From assembly GCF_023078275.1 (NCBI RefSeq), contig NC_062980.1, forward strand, positions 3,522,401-3,586,400: DNA of 64,000 nucleotides, read 5' to 3'. The notes beneath the pieces are model-generated. The model worked only from the letters and a program-made list of their open reading frames with translations. It searched no databases and was not told the origin of the DNA. Positions 11,376 to 23,700 of this stretch are shown in pieces. The stretch is from Leguminivora glycinivorella (taxonomy: Eukaryota; Arthropoda; Insecta; Lepidoptera; Tortricidae). The position numbers were made by a program, and so were the translations under genes. How positions within the stretch are numbered: the first letter of the stretch is position 1; each line of letters starts with the position of its first letter.

Positions 11376-11856
11376 TGTACCCACATTTAAAACATGTCTA
11401 CTAAAACGTGTTTACACTCGCCACTTTTAGAGGTATTGTCGGATTCCTAAAAGATAAGTACTTTTATGCAACTGAAACTAAATAAAACTAGATATCCAAA
11501 ACACAGATATTTTTTTGGGATTATAAAACCAAGGCAAAATCTGAAATAAATAAGCATAATTTTAATATTAGGTATCTTTTCAGTCGCATAATAGTAGTTA
11601 AGGCTGCTGTCATGCCAAAATGATATTTTATTATGTTCCTTATAAAATTGTATTTCCAGTACCAAGGCATCTACTCGAAATGGTTTCAGTCCACAAGATA
11701 CTGTATTTCTCAAACGCTAGTCACGAGTTTTGTTACCTATATAAACTGTTTATGTATTTTGTAACTTATATGATGTTATATTAGAATGTATTAAAACGGT
11801 ACTGTCTTTGAAGCCATTTTTGTTGTTTTATTTTGTATTTTAACGTTATTTCCTTA

Positions 11857-12001
11857 AGGGCCCATTTAGACGGTACGAGAACTCGCATACGAGTTTTATT
11901 ACATTACGGTATTTGATGGCTGTGCAAAATTGTATGTAACCTCAACAGCCCGTAATGTAACTAAAATCACACGCGAGTTCGCACGCCGTCTAAATCAGGC
12001 G
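11857..12001. mobile_element. MITE with TTA target duplication (CCATTTAGACGG family)
   Basis: The left end AGGGCCCATTTAGACGG and the complement of the right end (CCGTCTAAATCAGGCG) form the inverted repeats. TTA flanks both sides (11854-11856, 12002-12004). ACATTACGG and CCGTAATGT pair further in. Confidence 0.65.
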
Positions 12002-12004
12002 TTA

Positions 12005-12903
12005 GGGTCTGTATCAGTGCTCGACATGCTTAATGCCCATGACATGCTAAATTTGACAATGATTTAAGATTGAAAGTGGCATCCACTGACTACTACCTAC
12101 AACTACTACATCGAAAATTAGGATCCTACATCCGACATAGTGGGAACTACTGATGTGCCGACGGAAAGTTTCCAAAATTCTGAAATTTTCACATAGGAAA
12201 ACTTCGGAAACTTTCCATACTTTGCATGGATGGAAACTTTCCATTTCATACATTTAAATTCCCTTTATTTTTCGTGAAAGTTTTGTGAATATTTCAAGAA
12301 ATTTAAGATTTTTTTGGAAAGTTTCCGCAACTTGCACATCACTAGTGCGAACGAGTGATAAACATTTTTGGTCAGCTACGAAAATATAATACATACTGCC
12401 AAAGTGTCAAAATATGTACCTATTCACTTCCTTAATGTTCGGGCAATAAAGTCCTGTAAAGATCTTTTTGGCACTTCAAAACATACCTACCTATGATCGC
12501 TATTTTTACTGTCGACTTTTTGAGGTGTTCAAGAAGTTCCGCTACGTAACGTCCGCGCCAGGATGCTGATTTCACGAGATTAATAGATCTTCAACCTTTT
12601 AATGTTTATATACCTACGTAAGGTATTAATTTTGGTTTTCGGGAAAAGTGGCCTGTCATGAAACGATCATTAAAGCTTGGAAAAGGGTTAAATGAGGAAA
12701 ATACTTATCAGATAAATACAACAATTAAAAAATCAATATATTTAATGAGTCGTCGGCAAATAAACATTTGTAACAAATATTTAACATCGATACATGACCT
12801 TACATGGTCTCAATACAACCAATGACTACGTCATTATAATCTCTTAATTAAAATCAACAATTATGCTCCAAAATAAAACAAGTTTAAAAAATAGTGAGAC
12901 TAA
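12005..12903. other. Intergenic DNA, no gene recognised
   Basis: Contains a cluster of GGAAACTTTCC-like repeats at about 12160-12330 (GGAAAGTTTCC, GGAAACTTTCC, GGAAACTTTCC, GGAAAGTTTCC). Otherwise featureless. Confidence 0.35.
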
Positions 12904-13030
12904 GGGCCAGTTGCACCAACAACAAATTCATCGCCACATCATCGTCACGCAGCGGACGTCTATGGAACTTCCCATACAATAAAATTTAACGAACGCTTTA
13001 ACGGTGACAGACGGTTTGATGCAACCGGCC
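12904..13030. mobile_element. MITE, GGGCCAGTTGCA family, second copy
   Basis: Ends GGGCCAGTTGCACCAAC and GTTTGATGCAACCGGCC. The interior shares GTCTATGGAACTTCCCA and CGCTTTAACGGTGACAGACGG with the copy at 3954-4062. Confidence 0.7.
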
Positions 13031-13896
13031 ACAAATATGCAAAGACTGATCACGTGAAAATATATTGACCCAATTTTGAACAATCTGGAATATAAACTGA
13101 CTTAAATACATTACCAAATTAATTCTAAGGGCTTACCGCGAGAAATCAATAGTACTATTGTGCACCGTACGGCGGATGTTGAATATTGCTAACGAGAGTA
13201 ACACAAGTTTGCAATATTCTTACGCCCCAAGTTTTTCATGTCACATGCAATATTAAAAATATGTATAAAGATAAAAAAAAGTTCTATACGGTACAAGAAA
13301 TTACACACCTCCCTAAGGAGAACGATTTTTATAACTCCCTCTTCGCATGGGTGTAATAGCACATTTATTGTGCAAGTGTGATGTAAAATATAGTTGTAAT
13401 CTTCTTTATAAATCAAACAGCGATGACCGATTTTCGCGTATGACCCTTCTTATTTAATATTCTCTCTTGACTAACTTCACACTAGAAAACTATGGTATAT
13501 ATTTTCACGTGATAATCTAATAATTTGATAACTAAACTACTTTATGTATAAGTAACTTAACTGATCTAAGAAAATATACAGGAAATAAGGCACAAAGAAA
13601 CGTTGACTAGTCGAGAAATCTAAACAAAATGGTAGACGTTCGTCTGACTAGGCCACGCGTACGCGATGCAGCTTGAGGTTCCAATATATGTCTGTGACGG
13701 CTAATATGTTTTGTAAAATATGGGTAAAATAAATACCCAGCAAAAGGTAAAGATAACCTTTGAATCATTTCTAGGGTAACCTAGAAAAAAATAAAATATG
13801 TAGCGGTTACCTAATTAAAAAATATCGATATATTATATCAAAGTTATAAGCTTTGCTCACTCCAGCTGCATTTCACAACAATTCATTACTAATTTA

Positions 13897-14395
13897 CAGA
13901 CATCGGATTCCGTGGGGCGAAACTTCTTGACAGCTAGGGACTTCCTATATCGATAAACTCATTTATCGATACTAGTTCTAAATACTAGTGATCACACAAA
14001 GGTTTGCTTATAAAATATTTTTTTATTAAAAGAGTATGCGCATGTGACACTGTTTGAGTTGCAGGCGTCCATAGGTTACGGTAACCGCTTTCCACCGCAC
14101 CGGACCGTATGCTTGGTTGCCACCGACGTAGTATAAAAAAAATATTATATAATAAAATAAGAACTCAATTTTCTTCTTCTTTTTTTAAAACGTTTTTAAA
14201 AGTTTACTCGTCGCAATTTATTTCGACGCTATTTATTTTAGATGCTATGTATGAATATCATACTGGTCTTCAGAACAATAGTTACAAAAAACACACACAA
14301 TGTTGGGGGCGGTCACTAGTATATAGAACTAGTATCGATAAATGAGTTTATCTATATAGGAAGTAGATGTTTCGCCCCACGAAATCCGATGTCTG
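13897..14395. mobile_element. hAT-like non-autonomous element (499 bp) with 8-bp target duplication
   Basis: Flanked by CTAATTTA at 13889-13896 and 14396-14403. Termini CAGACATCGGATT and AATCCGATGTCTG; inverted arms of about 90 bp include GGGGCGAAAC and TTTATCGATACTAGTTCTA. The 8-bp duplication fits hAT. The centre holds an inserted SINE-like piece (14045-14135). Confidence 0.8.
14045..14135 (-). repeat. Dispersed repeat (GGCGTCCATAGGTTACGGT) nested in the hAT-like element
   Basis: Carries GACACTGTTTGAGTTGCAGG, CATAGGTTACGGTAACCGCT and ACGTAGTATAAAAAAA. Read in reverse this matches 60495-60605 closely. I recognise it as the start of a common lepidopteran retroposon. Confidence 0.65.
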
Positions 14396-14403
14396 CTAAT
14401 TTA

Positions 14404-15188
14404 ACATAATTACCCCACTAATACTACATCATACAGTCCACTAAATATTTGGCAATTTCTATCATTAAAGTTGGTACAAAACTTACATAATATGATGTAC
14501 CATATAGTCGTATTAAAATGCGCTTAGAAATAAAATATGTATATATAGAAACTCGGTGGGACGTCGTGTTTTAATGTTTAACTTATACAAATCTTATAAC
14601 CAAGTTATGTAGCACCTTTATGAACAACTATCATGTACTTTTAGTTATATAATATGCGTTAAAAATATTCTATATACCTAAGAAGATTGAGCAGATTTTT
14701 GAACTGTACAGGTAAGGTATAAAATACAAATTTAAAGTTTTGTATAGTAGATATATCTATGTAAAAAGTAACACTCAAAAATATAACTTTATGTATACTA
14801 TTAGGTAAACAGTTATGTGAAAAACTTGAATAAACATCAGATAAACAAATCATTCTTTATAGACACGAATATACATACTTAATTATTATTTACATTTTTA
14901 AGGGTTCACAGCTTCCTTCTCTACGCACTTTCAATATATCTAGAAAAATCCTTCGATTGTAACATTTTTAGATACTGGCAACTCTTAAAACAAGTGCTTA
15001 GCATTAATCAATGGTGTTGCCAGCCTATTTACAAACTTATTCCATAGTCCCTGCTGTAACTTCGCCAAGATTAGCTATATTGCTCACACGGAATATTTTG
15101 GAACATCGTTCTAACCTAAACCTTCACTTATATCGGTAACAAGTAGTAAAGAGAAATACACATTACCATCTGGCAAGAGCTGGTCCAC
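14404..15188. other. Downstream flank of NPRL2, no gene recognised
   Basis: AT-rich, probably NPRL2 3' UTR or intergenic. I saw no clear polyadenylation hexamer that I would assign. Confidence 0.3.
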
Positions 15189-15305
15189 AGAGCGAGCGGT
15201 GTTGCGAGACTTGCAAGGCGATTCCCTTAGACGGCAAATGGCTAACCTAGACTTGCCTCGGCAGGCTCTGCCAGGGGAATTGCTTCGCGACGCTGCTCGC
15301 TGTTT
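15189..15305. repeat. Imperfect palindrome just downstream of the NPRL2 stop
   Basis: AGAGCGAGCGGTGTTGCGAG on the left is complementary, with mismatches, to TTCGCGACGCTGCTCGCTGT on the right, and GGCGATTCCCT pairs with GGGGAATTGC. It lies about 90 bp past the stop, so it may be inside the 3' UTR. Probably a MITE. Confidence 0.55.
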
Positions 15306-15395
15306 CTGAACCCTATTAGTCCTTCCAAGTCCTCACATATGAGATCACTTGTCGGTAACACAACACATGTTGATCGCAGTTTAGACACAGTTGTA

Positions 15396-15575
15396 TCACT
15401 TGACAATGAACACGACATTGGTGTCCCTCTCGAGTTGTTCCTCTAGCTGTTGCGCGGTGAGCCCGCCCTGGCAGCAGAGTTCGTCGAGGCAGACCAGGCC
15501 GTTGTAGGTGCGGACGAGCGGCTGGCTGTGCTCGCTGGACAAAGACGCAGCGTCGTCGTGCATTGTGATTGGGTA
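15396..15575 (-). CDS. NPRL2: NPRL2 terminal exon (59 codons plus TGA)
   Basis: Acceptor CTCTCCACAG. Begins YPITMHDDA directly after ..RRVYK, rebuilding the conserved KYP junction, and ends in LEEQLERDTNVVFIVK. Includes VCLDELCC, the conserved Cys pair region. Confidence 0.93.
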   Translation of the reverse strand, partial: YPITMHDDAASLSSEHSQPLVRTYNGLVCLDELCCQGGLTAQQLEEQLERDTNVVFIVK

Positions 15576-18031
15576 CTGTGGAGAGAGAATTTTGGTTTAT
15601 GAGAATGTGAATTATAAGGAGTTTTAAGGACGATGAGAATCTGGGGCTATCGAGATAGAGCACTTTTTTTTTGAGTGATTAAATAAGCCCTGGCAAACTC
15701 TGTATTCAGAAGTCAGCGGATAAGGCTTTTGGCAGATTTGCCGTATCTTCTAAAGGGATCGAAGACCGGTTGTTGCAGGGTTACAGATTAAAAATGTTAT
15801 GAAAAGATACTCTGCCGTCGGGCAGGTTAATTTGATAGTGCGTCGTGCTGATGAGGCTTGTGGTTTATTCAGTGAGACATTGGAAACAAATCACTATCTA
15901 CCTTATAAACGCGTCGGATGAGCCCTTCTAACACTCCAAACAGGACAAGCCTTCGCTCGTCGACCGCTAGCTCCTGCGGCCGTATCCGCCGACAGAGGTC
16001 TCGCACTGTGCTGCCGTATGTCATGCCAGCGTACATGCGAAAGAGATCTGACACTTTTGGGAGTTGGCGTGCTGTAACAAACAGAAAAACAAAGTAAGAC
16101 GTGCACATTGGTCTCTAAACGAGAAATATCAAAGTCAGAATTGAGAGAATTCAGGCGAAACGTTTTTTTCGTCATGTTATGAATTTGCAGCAATAAATAG
16201 AGTGTCTAATATTAATATAGTACCTACTTATAGAATTTAGTTATTTCCGTCTAAAGTAGGTATGAGCCTTCCATCGGTAAAAAATTAAGTAGGTAACTTT
16301 TTGTTTTCTGGAAACTGCATCTTTATCTGCACTTACTTTTAATTCGATGGATGGATTCTGTTTATAAAATTTGTTTATGAATTAATATGAACACTATGTC
16401 ATGTCATCTGAGTCCATCGAAGGTGGAACTTACATGATCTGGCGCAGAACTCTACACACTGCCGCTGCAGGCCCGCACACCTCGTCAGCTGTCTTAACTT
16501 GGGCGTCGCGCTATACACCTGGAAGAGAAGAAAATAATAATTATAAATGTATTATATTTATACGCAAATTATAATAATTATAGCAGCGTAAGACTTAGAA
16601 TAAACTTAAATGAGCGAGCTAGGCAGGTAGGCTACATAGCATCCATACGAGATCTCGAAAAGAAAACAGAACTGTCAAACGAAACAAACTCGAGAGACAT
16701 AATATAGGAGTTAACTTTGTCTGCAAAGTATAAAAAATATAGTTTTTTTTTCATTTATTTAACCTGGGAGTTTTAGCAATTTGCTAAGCCACCCCCGTAA
16801 TACAAAATTTACAAGTAAATAACACCCACTTTAAGTTCTCGCAGAACGCGATTAATTAATAGTTATTTGTTATACAAGGGGGCAAAGTTGTATTTTAACG
16901 CCGAGTGTGGAATTGAAAAACGAGCAAGTGAAAGGATTCTATAGTTGAACCACGAGCGAAGCGAGTGGTTCGAGAATAGAATCCTGAACTTGCGAGTTTT
17001 TTAACACACGAGAAGTAAAATACATTTGCACCCGAGTGTAACACAAAACTTTTCCCCTCACTACAGCGAGGAAACTACAACGCAAAAAATGCGTTTATCA
17101 CTGCTTCCAGTAGTTCCACAGGTGGTAAATCATCTTTATTACTAGATTCACCTACTTTTAGCAATTTTAACGCAGTTAATTTGACTTTAATCAAGGTCAA
17201 ATTACTTTACCCACTAGTGGATAAAATGCGTTTTTACCCGCTGCTATTAAAGGACAAAACACGTGTTTCCGAGCTAGTGAGGGGAAAAATTATTTTTACC
17301 TTTTTTCCCAACGTTTCGGCCAGGTTGCACTGGCCGTGGTCGCGGAAGACTCAAATTGTTAATTAATCGCGTTCGACCTGTATGTGACTTTAAATATAAA
17401 TAACACCCACCCACGTAAAGCAAGAAAAGCGATGAATGATAGAAAGAACCGTATGATGTATGGAAGTGCGAGAGGAATAAATGCGAGAACTGGTATGAAA
17501 CCGTTTACTAGCATAACAAAAAACTCCGATTATGTTGGAGGTTCTGTATTAGAAAAAAAAAATACTTAGCAGTTCCTTGGCATCATCGGATGACGGTGAG
17601 ACCAAGGCACTGTTACACCAGCCCACGTTACTGCCATTACATGTGAAACGCCCGCGCCGCTGTGCAGCGCTCCGGACACATTCCGTCAGTACATGTTCAA
17701 CATCTTCCACCATATTGCAATCTGAACAATTAGATAAATCTGACAACTTCATGAGATGTTTGAATTTATTAGTAGGTATGTGTTCAGTACTCAGTCGAAG
17801 CAGTGATACAATGTACCTACTTACGTTTTATTTTCATGTTTTCAAACCATGGGTAGCGAGGATTCGAGGAAGTTATTAGTTACTTACAGCACAGTACTGG
17901 AAGATGGGCACTAGGGTGACCACACCGTAGTAGACTAGGTTCTGAACACACGCTCGAACCAGGCTGATCTCCACGTCCGTCAGGGCTGCGATTTTCGAGA
18001 CGTGGTTGAACCCGTCGATGTATGGGAGGAT
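15396..18031 (-). CDS. NPRL2: NPRL2, GATOR1 complex subunit, C-terminal half (four exons, partial gene)
   Basis: Join, - strand: 18031-17888, 16518-16434, 16071-15902, 15575-15396. All introns are GT-AG and the frame is continuous to a TGA stop (15398-15396). It encodes 192 residues, beginning ILPYIDGFNHVSKIAAL, through LVYYGVVTLVPIFQY, TPKLRQL, YAGMTYGSTVRDLC and DERRLVLFGVLEGLIRRVYK, ending TNVVFIVK. These are the conserved landmarks of NPRL2/Npr2. In the family, NPRL2 with NPRL3 and DEPDC5 (Iml1) forms GATOR1, a GTPase-activating complex for RagA/B at the lysosome that switches TORC1 off when amino acids run low. The family protein is about 380 aa, so this is the C-terminal half. The longin domain with the catalytic arginine is in the missing N-terminal exons. 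No frameshift or lost splice site is visible, so the gene is probably functional. Confidence 0.93.
15902..16071 (-). CDS. NPRL2: NPRL2 exon (170 nt, phase 1 to 0)
   Basis: Acceptor TTGTTACAG, donor GTAGAT. Encodes RQLPKVSDLFRMYAGMTYGS, TVRDLCRRI and DERRLVLFGVLEGLIRRVYK. Confidence 0.92.
16434..16518 (-). CDS. NPRL2: NPRL2 exon (85 nt, phase 0 to 1)
   Basis: Acceptor CTCTTCCAG, donor GTAAGT. Encodes VYSATPKLRQLTRCAG through VEFCARS. The last base T joins CA of the next exon to make a serine codon. Confidence 0.88.
16830..17396 (+). mobile_element. Inserted repeat in an NPRL2 intron, flanked by a 14-bp direct repeat
   Basis: TAAATAACACCCAC occurs on both sides (16816-16829 and 17397-17410), as expected for a target duplication. 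The ends contain GAACGCGATTAATTAA in inverted orientation. Inside is a long imperfect hairpin (about 16888-17032) centred on GAACCACGAGCGAAGCGAGT, and an open frame starting MTLIKVKLLYPLVDKMRFYP at 17181. The body recurs in reverse at 37225-37790. Class unknown; a 14-bp duplication is longer than usual for cut-and-paste elements. Confidence 0.65.
17549..17815 (-). mobile_element. Non-LTR retrotransposon fragment (C-terminal Cys-His tail)
   Basis: The - strand frame reads LSTEHIPTNKFKHLMKLSDL and then CSDCNMVEDVEHVLTEC, the C-x2-C..H-x4-C tail after the RNase H-like region of many insect LINE ORF2 proteins. Only about 85 codons remain. It sits in the NPRL2 intron and has no visible upstream reverse transcriptase. 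Confidence 0.65.
17888..18031 (-). CDS. NPRL2: NPRL2 exon (48 codons, phase 0 to 0)
   Basis: Acceptor CTTTCCAG, donor GTAAGT. Encodes ILPYIDGFNHVSK through VTLVPIFQYCA, one of the most conserved stretches of the family. The next intron toward the stop (16519-17887) contains two mobile-element pieces. Confidence 0.92.
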
Positions 18032-18889
18032 CTGGAAAGAAAAACGTTCTTTAGTTTGTAAATCACAATTGTTACGAGTTTACTGAGTTGTCAAAACGTA
18101 TGACACTGTTAAGTTATTCGTAGATAGACATACATGTTATTCAGGCGGCAAGATCCAAGAGTTTAATGTTTTCAAATTCTTGTATTTTTTTTTCGTACCG
18201 TGGTAAAATTATAGGCCCAGCCTATAGGTCCCAGGAATCCCTGGATCCGTCCAACTTATAATACCCTTCTTTTGAGTCAATGGCATTACCGCTAACTACG
18301 ATTTAAACTGAAAGCGGACCTAATTTTTTATCGCAAAATAAAAACAATGATTTTATAGTCCAGTCGTTAATACGTATAATGTTATAAACGCGTGCGTGAT
18401 GCAGTTAGCAACAGTGCCGCTCAGCTGAGCACGTGCTGCGATAAAAATATTTTCTTACACGTTTACATAATTGCGAAGAGGAAATGAATTATTTCTCTAA
18501 GAGGCTCCGTGTGATGAATAATCGTGGTATAAATTAAAACCGGTAGATATTAGAAATAATGTGATAAGGACACACCACACCTACGCCTGTCCCATTGACA
18601 TCAATACTATCCTATTATCGTTAGTCGAGCTCTTATATAGCAGAATATTATATTTCCTTTTATTCGTCAATAAGAGCGCCCTCGGGCAATATATTTCTTG
18701 TTTAGCGTTCGCTATACAAGCACAAGTACGAATATGTCTCTTGTGTTTGAACATTAAGTACCTACACAGAAAAATATATTGAACAAATCGTAAAATAATT
18801 GCCAATTAAGTAGGTACTTACCTACATTTGTATAAAATTTATTTGATTATCAAGGTCGATATTTTCATTAAATGTGATGGGTAGCGTTC
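18032..18889. other. NPRL2 upstream intron or flank, no gene recognised
   Basis: AT-rich DNA 5' of the first visible NPRL2 exon. I looked for an exon ending next to the ILPYI exon and found none. Confidence 0.35.
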
Positions 18890-20263
18890 GAGTCGTCTCA
18901 ACGCGACTGACATAATATGGGGACATATAGATGGGTTATCGATCCTAGTGTAGGTTAACTTACATAAACATGTCTATTAAGATTACGCAATCACAATAAT
19001 AAATAAATTTGTATCCAACCCTTTCGATCCGAAGGTCAGCTGACTATCTCATTAAGTCTGGAGCATGGAGTGACGGTGCCTTAAACGACCACTTCAGGTA
19101 TCAATCCAATACATTCGTGTCGATGGACAAATATCGCCACTGATTTAATATGGATACTGGTAATCGATTATTATTAATCTAAGCTTAGACACTGATATAA
19201 AGTTAGACGATTACATAAAGTTCGAATCCAATCCAACCACTCAGTCCGAACTCCGAAGGTCGTCAGCCGCTTATCCTATTAAGACTGAACTCTGAAGCAT
19301 GATCAGGCGGGGCGCCCCGTAAACAAACTTCAGGCGTCAATCCGATACACTCGTGTGAGTCGTGTGGATGGACAAACGTCGGCACGCATTAAATGGGGAT
19401 AAATATATGGATGTCGGCAACATTGTTATAACATTGGACAGTCCCTTTATAGTATCCAACCTATTCGTCTAAAGCCCAGCTGACCCATTAGGTCAGAAGC
19501 ACGCCTCAACCACTTCAGGCCTCAATCCTCGTGCCGATGGATAAACCCTCCAGGACCACCAAGTTGAATTCCTAAAATGTTGGATTTGCAAAAAGTTGAA
19601 TTTGCAGGATGTTGAATGTTAAAATGTTGAATTTGCATTTTGTTGAGTTCTTTTTATGTCCAAATTGCATAAAGTTGAATTTGCAGCTTGTTGAATCCTA
19701 AAATGTTGAATTTGCAGAAAGTTGATTTTGCGGTATGGTGAACCCTAAAATGTTGAATTTCCATAAGATTGAATTTGCGGTAGGTACCTACAGGGTGTAG
19801 CAAAGGTCCCGAGTGATACTTTAACAGCTGATAGGGTTACTAATGACCCTAAGTGCGATACAAGTGAAAACATTTCGTAGTTCGAAAAAAATGAGTTTCG
19901 ATTTTTTCCGCTTAAATAGCAATCAGGGTATTGACCTTGTCGGCCTTTCGAACGTCGTCTAATTTCGAAAGTCACATAAAAATCACCATTATTTCCATCA
20001 TATCAAGATTCCCCTTTCGAAATTACCCGAGCATTTCTGTATGTCGAAATTATCTCAGGGCATACAGAAGTATAAATGGCGAACTTAATGCTTTGAAACA
20101 TTCTCTACCAGTCAACCAATGGTCAACCAACAGTCAACCAACCAGAAAGATTAAGTAGGTCTTTAGTGTTAAACGGTATTTGGTTTATTTGGTAATTTTT
20201 ATGTGATTTGTTCAAAGAATCGTGGACTCTTTTAATCCTGATAGCCTGATAGGAGAAAGGAAC

Positions 20264-20592
20264 TATCGAATGATCTGTACACCCCACATTGTTTATGGTC
20301 TCTATGAGACACTAACTCTATATATATCTGTGGTGAGCTGTCACTGCTCTCTTGATTCTCCTCCGCTGAGCCAACAATATGGCTCCTATATTTTTATATT
20401 AAATCGTAGTTAATCCGTAATGCGAATATTATAATCTGACACACAATGTAATGTTTTCAATATATAAACAATATTAAAAACTGCATTGGCTGGATTTTGG
20501 GTGTTTCAATTAATCTCATGTAAGTACCAACATTCTTTATATTTCACATGTCGGCAGCGACGCAAATTCACTGCGCCCTTCGTCTGCTATTA
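20264..20592 (+). repeat. Copia 5' LTR
   Basis: 329 bp, the same length as the 3' LTR at an exact offset of 4876 and with no difference that I can see. Contains the promoter/R region by position; TATATA occurs at about 20319. Confidence 0.9.
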
Positions 20593-20616
20593 GGTTACTA
20601 GTGCCCAGAGATGAAC
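20593..20616 (+). other. Copia candidate primer-binding site
   Basis: Directly after the LTR is GGTTACTAGTGCCCAGAG. It resembles, with differences, the initiator-tRNA anticodon-arm complement used by several insect copia elements (GGTTA..GGCCCAG). Position supports it; the match is imperfect. Confidence 0.4.
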
Positions 20617-20758
20617 GCTGCACGATTGGAAATTTGTAACCTGATTTGTTAACACCAAGACGGTTTAAGATTTTGAGGTTATACATGTGACACAAGATTT
20701 CTCTCCCCTCGAGTAATCTGATATATTTCCCAAATCCAGCCAATTCGCATTTATCAAG

Positions 20759-23700
20759 ATGACTACACCAATGAAGAATACGGACCATAATATCCCTGTC
20801 GAAAAACTTGATGGCATCAACTCCTACGTCAACTGGAAATTTGCTATGCAAATGTTGCTGACCCTGGAGGGTCTATGGAAGTGCGTCGAGGGCACCAATG
20901 CCGATACGACCCTGGACAGCCGTGCTTTGGCTCGCATTTGCCTCTCCATCAAGCCCAATTTATACCAATACGTCAGAGATGCAAAGACTGCTAAGGAGGC
21001 TTGGAAGAAGCTGGCGGATACGTTCGAGCCAAAGGGCCTTTACAGGAAGGTACTTCTACTCAGACAGCTTCACAGGATTGAATACAAGCAGTATTCCAAC
21101 ATGTCAGAATACATAGAGGCTGTCATGCGGCTAGTACAACAGCTTGATGACATCGGGAAGACCATTGACGATGCTGAGGTTGCTGAGATACTGCTATCTG
21201 GCCTACCTCAAGAGTTCGACAATCTTGTCTCAGGCTTGGAGACTGCCTGTTTAACCAGTAATTTGAAAAGTGAGGTTGTCCGTACGCGTCTGCTTCAGGA
21301 GGAGCACAGGCGCAACGGCGAGGAGAACTCCATGGCTTATTATGTTAAAAAGAAGAAGGGTGCCTTATTCTGCAAATACTGCAAAAGGAATGGACACACG
21401 GACAAAAGGTGCTTCAAGAAGAAAAAGGATGAGCAGAGGAATCCACACGAATCTATGTATGCTTGTGCGAATGCAGCCTTCAGTGAGGATTCCAAAGAGT
21501 TCATTCTGGATTCCGGCTCGACGTCCCATATGTGCTCAGACAAGGACCTTTTTAGTGAAACCCAAGGTAAAAGTTCTATTGTTTTTATTGCTAATGGTCA
21601 AAAACTAGTTAGTAGTAATACTGGTAGGGTTCCCATAACTTCTAGTATAAGCCTAAATAATGTTCTCCATGTGCCAGACCTCACTAGTAATTTGCTGTCA
21701 GTAGGACGTGTTGCAGACAGGGGATATACTGTCATTTTTAATAAGGATAACTGTCAAATATATAAAGAATGCAAAATCACAGGCAACCATGTTTTAACTG
21801 CTAGGAAAGAAAAAGGGTTGTATAAAGTTAAGGTGCAAGGGCGGCGTGTCCTTGAGGAGGAGTCTCTCAAGCCCATGCATAGGCAAGGGACAGAGAAGGC
21901 TCATGCTGCGTCAAGTGTGTCTATGGGCACATGGCATTCACGCCTTGGACATTTATCAGAAGAAGGTATGCGGATACTGGGTGATGGGAAACATTGCATG
22001 AATTTTCGATTTCAGGCTCAAGACATGCATGGTAGTTGCGAGTCGTGCTTGGCTGGGAAGATGCCTCGAGCTCCTTTCCCGGTCAGCACCAGCCGTGCTT
22101 CCCAACCGAACCAGCTCATACATTCAGATGTCATTGGCCCGATGCAAGTACGCTCATGGGGCAACGCACGCTACTTGCTAACCTTCACGGATGACCATAC
22201 CCGGAAGACATGGGGATACTTGATGAAGAACAAATCTGAGGTGAGTTCCCATTTCATTAATTTCAAAAACCTAGTAGAGAAACAAAAGGACTTGCCAATT
22301 AAAGTGCTTCGCACTGATAATGGTACAGAGTATGTTAATCATAGACTCAGTAGTTATCTTCAGAAGCATGGCATTATTCACCAGACTACTGTACCCTACT
22401 CGGCACAGCAAAATGCCAGAGCTGAGCGTGCAGGAAAAACTATATTTGATAAAGCAAGAGCAATGTTACAGGAATCTGGCCTTTGTAATCGCTACTGGGG
22501 AGAAAGCGTAATGTGCGCGATTTATTTGAAAAATAGGTCTCCTACCAGGGCTCTGTCGGGTGACATTCCTGAACGCTTATGGTCTGAATCTGAGATAGAT
22601 GTTAGCCATTTACGCGTCTTTGGTTGTCTTGCTTATTCTTTAATTCCTAGTCAAAAACGTCGCAAGCTAGATGCAAAAGCAAAAGCGTACATTTTTGTGG
22701 GTTACGGTGAACATTGCAAAGGTTATCGTTTGAGTGATCCTGCCAATCCTCGTAACGTAATACTTTCAAGGACAGTATCTTTTATAGAAAATAAATTTCC
22801 TGGTAAAAATGACAGGTGTAAGGCAAAATGCGGAGATGATTTTTATTTTTATAATGTTGACATGAGCAATGGCAATTTTAATGTTAACAATTTTAATAAT
22901 GTGGATAATTTAAATTCAAATAAATCTAGTCATGATGTTTTAAATGATGAAATAATTTTAAATAATGAAATGAATTTAAATAATAATGCCAATTTTAATA
23001 ATGAAAGTGATAAATCCAACAAATCTTGCTCAACTAGCCCTCGTCAAATTTCAGATGCGGAGACGCTGACGCCACCTGCGTGGTCGCCGTTGTCTGAAAG
23101 ATACTGTACTGGCGATGAAGGTGATGATGACGCGCGTGATGGGGACTATGTGCCGGAGGGCTCAGAGTCTTCGCTTCCTGCGTCATCACTTGATAGTAAT
23201 GACAAAGGTAATGGAGCTTGTGTCCCACTGGACATTGTGTCTTCTGTGCCGGAGTCTTCTTCACCTGGTAAGGAGTCAATGTCGTCGGTCACTGCCGACA
23301 CATCTAACTCTCGCCCCGTACGTAGTACGAGAGGTACTGTACCGAGCAGATTTGACAGCTACGATTTATCCATGTTATCAACCATGGCTGACGGGTCATT
23401 AGATGAACCCTCGTCATATGAAGAAGCGGTCAACTCTCCAGAGAAGGATAGTTGGTGCGAGGCGATGCAAAGTGAGTACAGCTCTATGATCAAAAATAAA
23501 GTTTGGACGCTAGTTGATAGGCCCAAAAACGAAAATATTGTTAAGTGTAAATGGGTTTTTAAAAGGAAACTAGATGATTCAGGTAAAGATTCTAAGTTTA
23601 AAGCTAGACTGGTTGCTCGGGGCTTTAGTCAGAAAGAGGGGATAGATTTCACTGACACTTTTTCACCCGTAGTGAGGCACAGCACCTTGAGAATTTTATT

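Noticed and set aside
19560..19795. Telomere-like repeat because of regular GTTGAAT motifs
   Set aside because: Spacing is irregular, the motif is not TTAGG, and a matching inverted copy at 25673-25835 with 8-bp flanking duplications points to a transposon.
23034..23402. Frames on both strands inside copia
   Set aside because: Shadows of the Ser/Asp-rich linker of the copia polyprotein.
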